From the NCBI GenBank assembly GCA_947628885.1, contig CANRBO010000045.1, forward strand, positions 1 through 9,171: a stretch of 9,171 nucleotides of DNA. The letters run 5' to 3'. Positions within the stretch are counted from its first letter, which is position 1; every line of letters starts with the position of its first letter. This document shows positions 1-5,727 of the stretch, piece by piece. Source of the DNA: an uncultured Clostridia bacterium. GTDB taxonomy: Bacteria; Bacillota; Clostridia; TANB77; CAG-508. Below the pieces are notes generated by a model. It searched no databases and was not told where the DNA came from. It worked only from the letters and a program-made list of their open reading frames with translations. A program made the position numbers and the translations under genes.

Positions 1-65
1 GGGGACTTGAACCCTCGACACCGCGGGTATGAACCGCGTGCTCTAGCCAGCTGAGCTACTTCGCC
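1..65 (-). tRNA. tRNA-Met (anticodon CAT), elongator type, 3' end cut by window edge
   Basis: Read on the minus strand from 65, the order is acceptor strand GGCGAAG, TA, D stem GCTC/GAGC, anticodon stem CGCGG/CCGCG around the loop TTCATAC, a five-base variable loop, then T stem GAGGG with loop TTCAAGT. Anticodon CAT in a TTCATAC loop, without the three G:C pairs of an initiator stem, fits elongator tRNA-Met better than initiator or lysidine-type tRNA-Ile. The window starts inside the 3' strand of the T stem, so the last T-stem base and the 3' acceptor strand are missing. The visible T-stem 3' strand is CCCC, which leaves an A:C mispair at the second T-stem pair. This may be real variation or an edge error. 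Confidence 0.93.
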
Positions 66-85
66 ATATATGTATAACAATATTT

Positions 86-114
86 ATTATACAATTTTTT
101 ATGGTTATTGTCAA
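86..114 (-). promoter_or_regulatory. Sigma-A type promoter for the tRNA-Met gene
   Basis: On the minus strand TTGACA (109-114) and TATAAT (86-91) are separated by exactly 17 bp, a full match to the vegetative sigma factor consensus. Transcription would start about 79, roughly 14 bases before the tRNA 5' end. The -35 box begins only two bases beyond the stop codon of the upstream oxidoreductase gene, so the tRNA appears to have its own strong promoter even though it follows that gene in the same direction. Confidence 0.85.
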
Positions 115-116
115 CA

Positions 117-1475
117 TTATAAAAAATTTTGTTGAAAATCTTTTATAATGCTTTCTGCGGCATTTCTTCCTGACCTTGCTGCATAGGCAACAGTTGCTTT
201 TTCTCCTACAATATCTCCGCCTGCATAAACTTTTGGTATTGATGTTTGCATCTTTTCATTGACATTTATATATCCCCATTTATTTTTCTCAAAATTTGAA
301 ATATTATTCTCTTTTGGCTTTGAACCAGTAGCCATTATTACATAGTCCATATCCATTATATAATTACTATTTTCAATATTTACTGGCGATAGTCTTGTTT
401 CATTTTCTTTTTGAACAAGTTTAGTTTTTATACACTCAATTTTGCACACTTTTTTTATTTGTTTGTTTTCTTCAATATTTGTACTTTGATTGTTTTTTTC
501 AAAACTTTCATATTTATCATTTTGTTTATTTTCTTCTTGTGTATTTTTATTTTGTTCATTATTGTCATCTAACATAATTCTTACAATATTATTTTGAAAT
601 AAAAATTTTATGCCTTCTCTTTTTGCATCTTCTATTTCTTTTCTTTCTGCTGGCATTTGTTCTTCTGCTCTTCGATAAATTACATATACTTCTTCCGCTC
701 CTAATCTTTTTACTGTTCTTGCAGCATCCATTGCTACATTTCCACCGCCTATTATTGCTACTTTCTTTCCTTCATAGTTTGGGTGGTTTCCATTTTCAAG
801 CAATGTATTTCCTCCATAAACTCCTTCTAAATCTTCTCCTTCTATGTTCATCTTAGTTGGTACATTGGCTCCAATTCCAATAAATACTGCATCATATTCA
901 TTGCACAATTCTTCTACTGTAAAATCCTTTCCCAATTCAATATTATTTTTTACCTTAATTCCTAAGTCTAGTATTTTGTCAATTGTGCTTTTTACAATAT
1001 TTTTATCAAGTCTAAAGTTTGGTATGCCATGAGTTAAGATTCCACCTAATTCTTCAAATTTTTCATATATCGTAACCTGCACTCCTTTTTTTGCAAGAAA
1101 TGCTGAACAAGTTAGTCCTGCAGGTCCACTACCTACTACTGCTACTTTTTTATGTACTAAATTCTCATCAATTTCTGTTGGAATTTTATAATTATTTTTT
1201 ATAGATTCTTTTCCTATATATTCTTCCATTTTTCCGATTGAAACGCTTTCGCCATTTATGCCCCTTATGCAACTGCCTTGACATTGTTTTTCATGTGGGC
1301 AAATTGCTCCACAAATTGCTGGTAGTACAGTTGTGTTTGATAGAATTTCAAATGCTTTTTTTGTATTCTCTTCATGTATAAATGCTGGTATATCATTATT
1401 TAGTGGGCAACCTTTATTACTACATGGTTTATTTATACAATTTAGACAATAGTTTCTAATTTCTTCCCAACTCAT
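117..1475 (-). CDS. GltD-like NAD(P)H-dependent FAD/Fe-S oxidoreductase (glutamate synthase small-subunit family)
   Basis: A 452-residue protein with the architecture of the glutamate synthase beta subunit and its stand-alone relatives. Residues 1-95 hold two cysteine groups (C10, C13, C18, C23 and C55, C59, C65, C69), the usual N-terminal pattern for two [4Fe-4S] clusters. A FAD-binding Rossmann motif GSGPAG lies at 115-120, an NAD(P)H-binding motif GGGNVA at 243-248, and the closing FAD motif AGGDIVGEKATVAYAARSGR near 418-437. The family moves electrons between NAD(P)H and a partner such as the GltB large subunit or NfnA-type proteins. No partner is encoded here, so the true reaction is open. 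An Asn/Gln/Lys/Glu-rich stretch at about 303-341 interrupts the second Rossmann domain. The start is supported by AAGGAG nine bases upstream. Confidence 0.85.
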   Translation of the reverse strand: MSWEEIRNYCLNCINKPCSNKGCPLNNDIPAFIHEENTKKAFEILSNTTVLPAICGAICPHEKQCQGSCIRGINGESVSIGKMEEYIGKESIKNNYKIPTEIDENLVHKKVAVVGSGPAGLTCSAFLAKKGVQVTIYEKFEELGGILTHGIPNFRLDKNIVKSTIDKILDLGIKVKNNIELGKDFTVEELCNEYDAVFIGIGANVPTKMNIEGEDLEGVYGGNTLLENGNHPNYEGKKVAIIGGGNVAMDAARTVKRLGAEEVYVIYRRAEEQMPAERKEIEDAKREGIKFLFQNNIVRIMLDDNNEQNKNTQEENKQNDKYESFEKNNQSTNIEENKQIKKVCKIECIKTKLVQKENETRLSPVNIENSNYIMDMDYVIMATGSKPKENNISNFEKNKWGYINVNEKMQTSIPKVYAGGDIVGEKATVAYAARSGRNAAESIIKDFQQNFL

Positions 1476-1509
1476 CTATTCTATCTCCTTTTACATTTTT
1501 AGTTTAACT

Positions 1510-1688
1510 TTATCTTAGTATTTTTTTCTTTTTATTTTAAGCATTTTTCTTTATGTTAGCTTTTATCTTAGTTTTATTTTTGTCTTTATCTTAACTTTAT
1601 TTTAGATTTATTTTTTCTTTATCTTACTTTTATTTTAGCTTTATTTTTAACCTTATCTTAACTTTATCTTAGCTTCATTTTTATCTTA
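1510..1688. repeat. AT-rich intergenic tract with multiple TTATCTTA (TAAGATAA) copies
   Basis: The 222-bp gap between the uracil-DNA glycosylase gene and the GltD-like gene has no convincing ORF. It carries seven exact TTATCTTA octamers (starting at 1510, 1563, 1584, 1619, 1653, 1664 and 1681) plus near copies such as TTATTTTA and TTATGTTA. They are joined by T-rich stretches of the type GTTTTATTTT or CTTTATTTT. On the transcribed strand this reads as TAAGATAA units among A-rich sequence. Spacing is irregular (11 to 53 bp), so it is not a clean tandem array. I see no hairpin terminator in it. Whether it is slippage-derived filler or a site array is unknown. Confidence 0.6.
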
Positions 1689-1697
1689 CTTCCTATT

Positions 1698-2264
1698 TTA
1701 AATCTTCAAATTCTTTTCTTCTGCTAAATTTTTTAACAATTTTAAATCTTTCCAAAATTCGATTTTCTTATTTTCATCTCTTAAAAGTGCTGCTGGATGC
1801 CATGTTGGCAAATATATTATTCCTTTTTTATCAGCCCATATTCCTCTTTCTTTTGTTATTGAGTGTTCATCTCCTAATATATTCTTCAAAGCCGTACTTC
1901 CTAACAAAACTATTATTTGTGGTTTTACTAGTATTACTTGATTTCTTAGATAATTAAGGCAAGCTGCTGCTTCATCTTTTTCAGGCACTCTATTTTGAGG
2001 CGGTCTACATTTTACTATATTTGCAATGTAGACGTTTTCTCTATTAATTCCTAGACCTTCAAAAGCTTTATTCATTAATTGTCCTGCTTTTCCTACAAAT
2101 GGTATGCCTTCCTTATCTTCGTCTGCTCCGGGTCCTTCTCCAATAAACATTACATCCGCTTCTCTATTTCCTACGCCAAAAACAATATTAGTTCTTCCAC
2201 CATTTAACTTACATTTCTTACAATCTTTTATGCTTTGTTCTAGTTCTTCCCATGTTTCAAACAT
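1698..2264 (-). CDS. Family 4 (Fe-S) uracil-DNA glycosylase
   Basis: A 188-residue protein that should remove uracil from DNA and so start base-excision repair of deaminated cytosine. Motif 1 is GEGPGADEDKEGIPFVGKAG (42-61), typical of the thermostable family 4/5 UDG fold. The second active-site motif is HPAALLR (156-162). Four cysteines at C15, C18, C86 (in KCRPPQNR) and C102 match the [4Fe-4S] cluster ligands of family 4. Length is normal for the family. A strong ribosome site AGGAGGT lies about five bases before the ATG. It starts 24 bp after the pgeF stop, so the two genes are probably cotranscribed. Older annotations call this family phage SPO1 DNA polymerase-related. Confidence 0.92.
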   Translation of the reverse strand: MFETWEELEQSIKDCKKCKLNGGRTNIVFGVGNREADVMFIGEGPGADEDKEGIPFVGKAGQLMNKAFEGLGINRENVYIANIVKCRPPQNRVPEKDEAAACLNYLRNQVILVKPQIIVLLGSTALKNILGDEHSITKERGIWADKKGIIYLPTWHPAALLRDENKKIEFWKDLKLLKNLAEEKNLKI

Positions 2265-2288
2265 TTTTACCTCCTAGTGTTTTTTGTC

Positions 2289-3125
2289 TTAATCTCTAAT
2301 TTCAATCAGTGCAGTATTTAATCCATACTCTTCTTTTTCGGCTCTACATGAGTGAATTATATTAGAATTGCACACACTACAAATTCCACTATCTATAATA
2401 TTTTCTTCTTTTAATCCCTCTTTTTTTAACATTTCTATATTAATATATACAGTGTCAATATTCCATTTATTTTTTCTTGCTTCTAACCATTTTTCTGATG
2501 ACTTTAAATCTTTAAATTCTTGCTCAAAAATATCTTTTACATCTTTATCCACTTCAAAATGGCACTTTCTAATACTTGGACAAATACAACATATTATATC
2601 TTTCGGATCGCAACCAAATTTTTCCTTCATGTTTTGAACTGCTTTTACTGCAATTCTTTTTACTGTTCCTCTCCAGCCTGAGTGCACATTTGCAATTACT
2701 TTTTTTACTGGGTCAAAAAACAATAATAAAATACAATCCGCATTTGTAGTTGAAAGAATTAAACCTTTTTTATTTGTAATTAATCCGTCAGTCTCTAAGT
2801 AATCACTTAAATTGATGTCCGGAGCATCACTATTTAATTTTTCATTTACAATTTTTACATTGTTAGTATGTTCTTGGTTTGTTTTTACTAAATTTTTATA
2901 ATTTGTTCCAAGTGCACTGCATATTTGTTTATAATCCTCTATCGCTTTTTTGTATTTACTATCTTCTAATTTTTGATTATTCGCCTTGAACGTTTTAAAA
3001 TTTTTATCTATTCCTAAACTATAAGCATGATTTATAACGTTACCATATTCTAGTAATCTTCTAAATTGTAAATATTCTATGCCTTCCTTTTTTATATGTA
3101 TTACATTTTCATTAGACAAATCCAT
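2289..3125 (-). CDS. pgeF: Laccase-domain protein of the YfiH/YlmD family (peptidoglycan editing factor PgeF)
   Basis: A 278-residue protein of the multicopper-oxidase-like YfiH/YlmD (DUF152) family. Members have been assigned wall-precursor editing and also purine nucleoside/adenosine cleavage, so the in vivo substrate is not certain. Putative zinc ligands can be seen: H86 in QEHTNNV, C131 in TTNADC and H148 in NVHSGWRG. The 17-residue C-to-H spacing fits the E. coli protein. Other family marks are the CPSIRKCHFEV segment near 182-192 and the C-terminal CSVCNSNIIHSCR region, where HSYR-type sequences are usual. The ribosome site is weak (TGGAAG about 13 bases upstream), which leaves some doubt on the exact start. 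It heads a likely operon with the glycosylase gene. The 277 bp upstream, shared divergently with the HD-GYP gene, is nearly pure A+T; a TATAAT on the minus strand at 3165-3170 has no well-spaced -35. Confidence 0.88.
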   Translation of the reverse strand: MDLSNENVIHIKKEGIEYLQFRRLLEYGNVINHAYSLGIDKNFKTFKANNQKLEDSKYKKAIEDYKQICSALGTNYKNLVKTNQEHTNNVKIVNEKLNSDAPDINLSDYLETDGLITNKKGLILSTTNADCILLLFFDPVKKVIANVHSGWRGTVKRIAVKAVQNMKEKFGCDPKDIICCICPSIRKCHFEVDKDVKDIFEQEFKDLKSSEKWLEARKNKWNIDTVYINIEMLKKEGLKEENIIDSGICSVCNSNIIHSCRAEKEEYGLNTALIEIRD

Positions 3126-3330
3126 GTTTTTCTCATAACTTCCATTTCATCATTATTTACTTATATTATATTATCATAATTATTATTTTTATTCAATAGA
3201 AAAACTTTATACACTCCTTATTTATTAATGTTTTTATTGTTAAATCAATTATATATCTTGTGATTTCGTTTTTCTATATTTTATTATAATCTTTTTTATT
3301 TTTTCCATAAAATATTTAACTCATATTATA

Positions 3331-3359
3331 TTGCATTATTTTTACTTTAGTGTTATATT
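3331..3359 (+). promoter_or_regulatory. Candidate extended -10 promoter for the HD-GYP gene
   Basis: TGTTATATT at 3351-3359 matches the extended -10 form TGnTATAAT with one difference. TTGCAT at 3331-3336 lies 17 bp before the hexamer and could act as a weak -35. The predicted start of RNA is about 3366, leaving a leader of about 37 bases before the ATG at 3403. The sequence is so AT-rich that chance matches are common. Confidence 0.4.
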
Positions 3360-3402
3360 AAATATATACAAAAGAATAAGGCAAGAAAGGGTTAATTTTT
3401 TT

Positions 3403-4347
3403 ATGTTAGAAGAAAAATATGACTTTTATAGTCCAAGTAATGTTAGAATCCGTGACATGGATGATAATTTAAGACATAGCTTATCTGTAATGGAAAAATT
3501 AGACTATTTTACCAAAATGCACTGCGAAAATGTTGGTAATTTATCTGCTCGTATTTGTGAGTATATGCGTTGCAATAATCAATTTACAATTCATTGCCTA
3601 ATTGCTGGTTATATCCATGATTTAGGTAAAATGTTTATTCCTAGTGAGATTCTTACAAAAAATGGCTCACTTACTGATGAAGAATACGAGATTATGAAAA
3701 CTCATACTACTTTAGGCTATGAATTTTGTATGAAAGATATTAATTTGAGACCATATTCTGACGGTCCTTGGTACCACCATGAGGCTTTAAATGGTACTGG
3801 TTATCCTAGAGGACTTAGAAAAAATGATATTCCTTATTCTGCACAAATTATAAGAGTTGCGGACGAATATGATGCATTAGTTACCAAAAGACATTATACC
3901 ACTCACGTTAATATTTCTGAAACCTTAAAGGATTTAATTAGAAATGCTGAACCTCCAAAAAATATTGTCGCTCTTGACCAATTAAAACAAAATGAGCGTC
4001 TTGGCAAAATTAATCCTAAGCCTTTAAAAGCTCTATTTAAGGCAGTTGTTGATGATATATTATATGAAATCAGTGGTGTTATGAATTATGTTGACTATAT
4101 AAATTCTCAACTTCGAAGACTTGAATCAATTATGAAATATGAGAAAAAGATGCAAAATGCAAAAAAACCTGATCAAAAAGATTATTATAAAACTGGTATG
4201 ATGCTTTTACTTGAAAAGGGCGAAACTCTTGATAATTACAAACAAATTTATGAAGAATATAAAGATGCTCTTGTTATTAGAAAAAAAAGAATAGATGATT
4301 TATACAAAGAAATAAACATTACTAAAAGGCTTAAAATACGTATATAA
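3403..4347 (+). CDS. HD-GYP domain protein, putative cyclic-di-GMP phosphodiesterase
   Basis: A 314-residue protein. The HD-GYP core spans about 25-170. It has H40 in the first helix, the HD pair H72-D73 in YIHDLGK, H101 in MKTHTTLGYEF, the HHE triad at 125-127 and GYP at 133-135, then the IRVADEYDAL motif with D154. These are the metal-binding residues of active HD-GYP enzymes, which hydrolyse cyclic di-GMP or related dinucleotides. Residues from about 205 to the end form a charged helical tail that looks coiled-coil-like and is not part of the core domain. No receiver, PAS or membrane segment is present, so it is likely cytosolic. The ATG at 3403 follows GAAAGGG at 3385-3391 with an 11-base gap. 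An in-frame TTG at 3331 would put the start inside the candidate promoter, so I prefer 3403. It is the only plus-strand gene, isolated between divergent and convergent neighbours. Confidence 0.87.
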   Translation: MLEEKYDFYSPSNVRIRDMDDNLRHSLSVMEKLDYFTKMHCENVGNLSARICEYMRCNNQFTIHCLIAGYIHDLGKMFIPSEILTKNGSLTDEEYEIMKTHTTLGYEFCMKDINLRPYSDGPWYHHEALNGTGYPRGLRKNDIPYSAQIIRVADEYDALVTKRHYTTHVNISETLKDLIRNAEPPKNIVALDQLKQNERLGKINPKPLKALFKAVVDDILYEISGVMNYVDYINSQLRRLESIMKYEKKMQNAKKPDQKDYYKTGMMLLLEKGETLDNYKQIYEEYKDALVIRKKRIDDLYKEINITKRLKIRI

Positions 4348-4355
4348 ATTTTGAC

Positions 4356-4398
4356 AAAAATGAGATTCAAGTTGAATTATAACTTAAATCTCATTTTT
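4356..4398. terminator. Bidirectional intrinsic terminator between convergent genes
   Basis: An 18-bp inverted repeat (4356-4373 with 4381-4398, one mismatch) around a 7-base loop. The left arm begins AAAAATGAGATT and the right arm ends AATCTCATTTTT, so each strand ends the hairpin in a T run. It starts 8 bp after the HD-GYP stop and lies 27 bp beyond the mazF stop, so it can end transcripts from both sides. Confidence 0.85.
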
Positions 4399-4425
4399 CT
4401 AGTTTTACCTTTCTATTGTTATTTG

Positions 4426-4773
4426 TTACTCTAACCCTATACTCACGCCTAATGCACTATTTATCTGGCTCATTATGCTTTTATCCTCTATATGACCTAT
4501 CTTTTCCTTTAGTCTGCTTTTATCTATTGTTCTAACTTGCTCAGCAAGTATTACTGAGTCTGTTTTTAGTCCTACATTTTGAGAGCCTATTGGTATATGC
4601 GTTGGCAATTTCGTTTTACCTAGTTGTGATGTAATTGCAGCTGCTATAACAGTTGGACTGTATTTGTTACCCATGTCATTTTGTATGATGACCACAGGTC
4701 TAATCCCTCCTTGCTCTGAGCCTACAACTGGGCTTAAATCAGCATAAAACATATCTCCTCTTTTTATTGTCAT
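4426..4773 (-). CDS. mazF: MazF/PemK-family mRNA interferase (EndoA-like toxin)
   Basis: A 115-residue protein, full length for MazF. It is close to Bacillus EndoA along its whole length: RGDMFYADLSPVVGSEQGG at the N-terminus, then IRPVVIIQND, SPTVIAAAIT, LPTHI and DSVILAEQVRTIDKSRL. The catalytic pair of the Bacillus enzyme is present as R25 and T48. The family cuts single-stranded RNA at short specific sequences (UACAU for the Bacillus type) and is held inactive by a MazE-type antitoxin. The gene just upstream is a GerS/LolA-like protein 37 bp away and no small antitoxin ORF fits between them. The start has GGAG seven bases upstream. Being intact, it needs control from elsewhere, or it works as a regulator rather than part of a paired module. 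Confidence 0.93.
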   Translation of the reverse strand: MTIKRGDMFYADLSPVVGSEQGGIRPVVIIQNDMGNKYSPTVIAAAITSQLGKTKLPTHIPIGSQNVGLKTDSVILAEQVRTIDKSRLKEKIGHIEDKSIMSQINSALGVSIGLE

Positions 4774-4810
4774 TTTTCTTCTCCATTATATAAATTAGAG
4801 ATGATATATC

Positions 4811-5413
4811 TTAAATATTTATTTCAATCTCATTATATAATATGTAAACTTTTATCTGATTGTTATTCTCAATTATTTCTAATCTTTCCGGTTTTAGCTT
4901 TTCCTTATTTACATATAATTTTTGGGTTGTGTCATATCTATTTTTGTTGGTTTTTGTACTTAGCACAATAGTTGTTTCATCATATTCTGATATGCTTTTT
5001 TCTTTGGAATTTTTATAGCTTTCTATAAATTGTGTTAAAAACAAATTATTTTCCGATATATTTGGATAATTTTCATATATTTTACTCAAATTCAATTTTG
5101 TATTTTTTATTTCCAGCTTGCCATTTTCAAAAGTCATTTCCAAACCATTAATTTCTTGTGGTTCTATTATATTTTGCTTTTCATAATTTTTAGTTACTTC
5201 TTGGCTTATTTTATATGTGTTATCATTTCTATTGTTAATTATATTAGCAGTCAAATTAGCTTTATAAGTCTTAATATTTAAAATATATTTTTCAATCTCT
5301 TCTATGCTCTTATTATTTCCACTTTTAATATTTTTATAATTAAATCTTAGAAAAATATTTAAACTTATTGCAAAAGCTAAAATTATAGCCAAGATAATGT
5401 ACACTTTTTTCAT
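4811..5413 (-). CDS. Membrane-anchored GerS/LolA-like protein
   Basis: A 200-residue protein with a Lys-Lys start and one hydrophobic segment (about 4-22), followed by an extracytoplasmic domain rich in Asn, Lys, Ile and Glu. The pattern of strands, with TYKANLTANIINNRNDNTYKI (49-69) and an extended second half ending in LYVNKEKLKPERLEI and VYILYNEIEI, resembles the LolA-like fold of clostridial GerS proteins, which work with the amidase CwlD in spore-cortex modification. This is judged by eye and is not certain. No lipobox cysteine is present, in fact no cysteine at all, so it would be a signal-anchored protein and not a lipoprotein like C. difficile GerS. From memory, C. difficile has gerS, alr2, mazE and mazF in a row. 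Here the gerS-like gene and mazF are directly adjacent, which supports the assignment. Ribosome site AAAGGAG lies six bases before the ATG. Confidence 0.6.
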   Translation of the reverse strand: MKKVYIILAIILAFAISLNIFLRFNYKNIKSGNNKSIEEIEKYILNIKTYKANLTANIINNRNDNTYKISQEVTKNYEKQNIIEPQEINGLEMTFENGKLEIKNTKLNLSKIYENYPNISENNLFLTQFIESYKNSKEKSISEYDETTIVLSTKTNKNRYDTTQKLYVNKEKLKPERLEIIENNNQIKVYILYNEIEINI

Positions 5414-5449
5414 TGCAAGCTCCTTTAAAAAAGTAATATATAATATATT

Positions 5450-5649
5450 TTCTTAAGTTAAAAATATTATAATTGCAGCACCGCGCAACGCCCAACCGGA
5501 GCGTTAGCGCAGGGCGAATGAAGCAAATTACATACAAGCGCCGAATGGCATTATGTAAGCTTTATGAAGTAAATTAATTGCATAGCCATGAAGGCATAAT
5601 GGAATTTGCGACAGCAAGGTGCAAATATATAATATTTTTAACTTAAGAA
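5450..5649. mobile_element. 200-bp element with perfect 22-bp terminal inverted repeats (MITE-like)
   Basis: Positions 5450-5471 (starting TTCTTAAGTTAAAAATA) and 5628-5649 are exact reverse complements. A second, imperfect inverted match TTGCA/TGCAA follows on the inside. The interior (5481-5620) is about 46% G+C, against roughly a quarter in the surroundings, and has no plausible ORF. It contains further inverted repeats. GCGCAACGC (5483-5491) pairs with GCGTTAGCGC (5501-5510). TTACATA (5528-5534) pairs with TATGTAA (5552-5558), enclosing GCC/GGC. GCAAATT (5523-5529) pairs with AATTTGC (5603-5609). The whole can fold into one long branched structure. No clear target-site duplication is visible because both flanks are AT repeats. 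It may be a non-autonomous transposable element, a dispersed intergenic repeat or a structured RNA. Confidence 0.65.
5466..5495 (-). promoter_or_regulatory. Candidate outward promoter at the left end of the inverted-repeat element
   Basis: On the minus strand the terminal repeat contains a perfect TATAAT (5466-5471). TTGGGC at 5490-5495 lies 18 bp upstream and could be a weak -35. It points at the gerS-like gene, whose ribosome site is at 5420-5426, and would give a leader of about 45 bases. No better promoter was seen between the element and the gene. The other end has the same TATAAT facing out on the plus strand (5628-5633), with TTGCGA at 5606-5611 and a 16-bp spacer. Confidence 0.35.
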
Positions 5650-5670
5650 TTATAATAAAATTTTTATAAC

Positions 5671-5705
5671 TATACTATAAATATTACTCTGATTATTATA
5701 GTATA
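5671..5705. repeat. AT-only inverted repeat downstream of dusB
   Basis: TATACTATAA (5671-5680) and TTATAGTATA (5696-5705) are perfect 10-bp reverse complements around a 15-base loop. It sits between the dusB stop and the 200-bp element. It could end dusB transcripts, but the stem has only one G:C pair and no good T run follows, so I do not call it a terminator. The rest of 5650-5727 is featureless AT-rich sequence. Confidence 0.4.
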
Positions 5706-5727
5706 ATTAAATTATATTATATTCTGA

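Noticed and set aside
623..1032. Two plus-strand ORFs rich in Leu, Phe, Ile and Ser
   Set aside because: They run antisense through the conserved GltD-like gene, lack ribosome sites and have the composition expected from the reverse strand of a Lys/Asn/Glu-rich gene.
1476..1697. CRISPR-like array or tandem satellite
   Set aside because: Repeats are only eight bases, irregularly spaced, with no conserved long repeat, no unique spacers and no cas genes.
3331..3402. N-terminal extension of the HD-GYP protein from a TTG at 3331
   Set aside because: No ribosome site precedes the TTG, the stretch overlaps the best promoter candidate, and the ATG at 3403 has GAAAGGG upstream.
4774..4810. MazE-type antitoxin gene in front of mazF
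   Set aside because: Only 37 bp are available and they hold the mazF ribosome site. The upstream protein, with a membrane anchor and 200 residues, does not look like an antitoxin.
5340..5537. Small minus-strand ORF of 65 residues including FIRPALTLRLGVARC
   Set aside because: It overlaps the start of the gerS-like gene in another frame and its upstream half is just the GC-rich inside of the inverted-repeat element read through. No start signal was found.
5671..5705. Intrinsic terminator for dusB
   Set aside because: The stem is almost entirely A:T and is not followed by a clear T run, so termination is doubtful; kept only as an inverted repeat.
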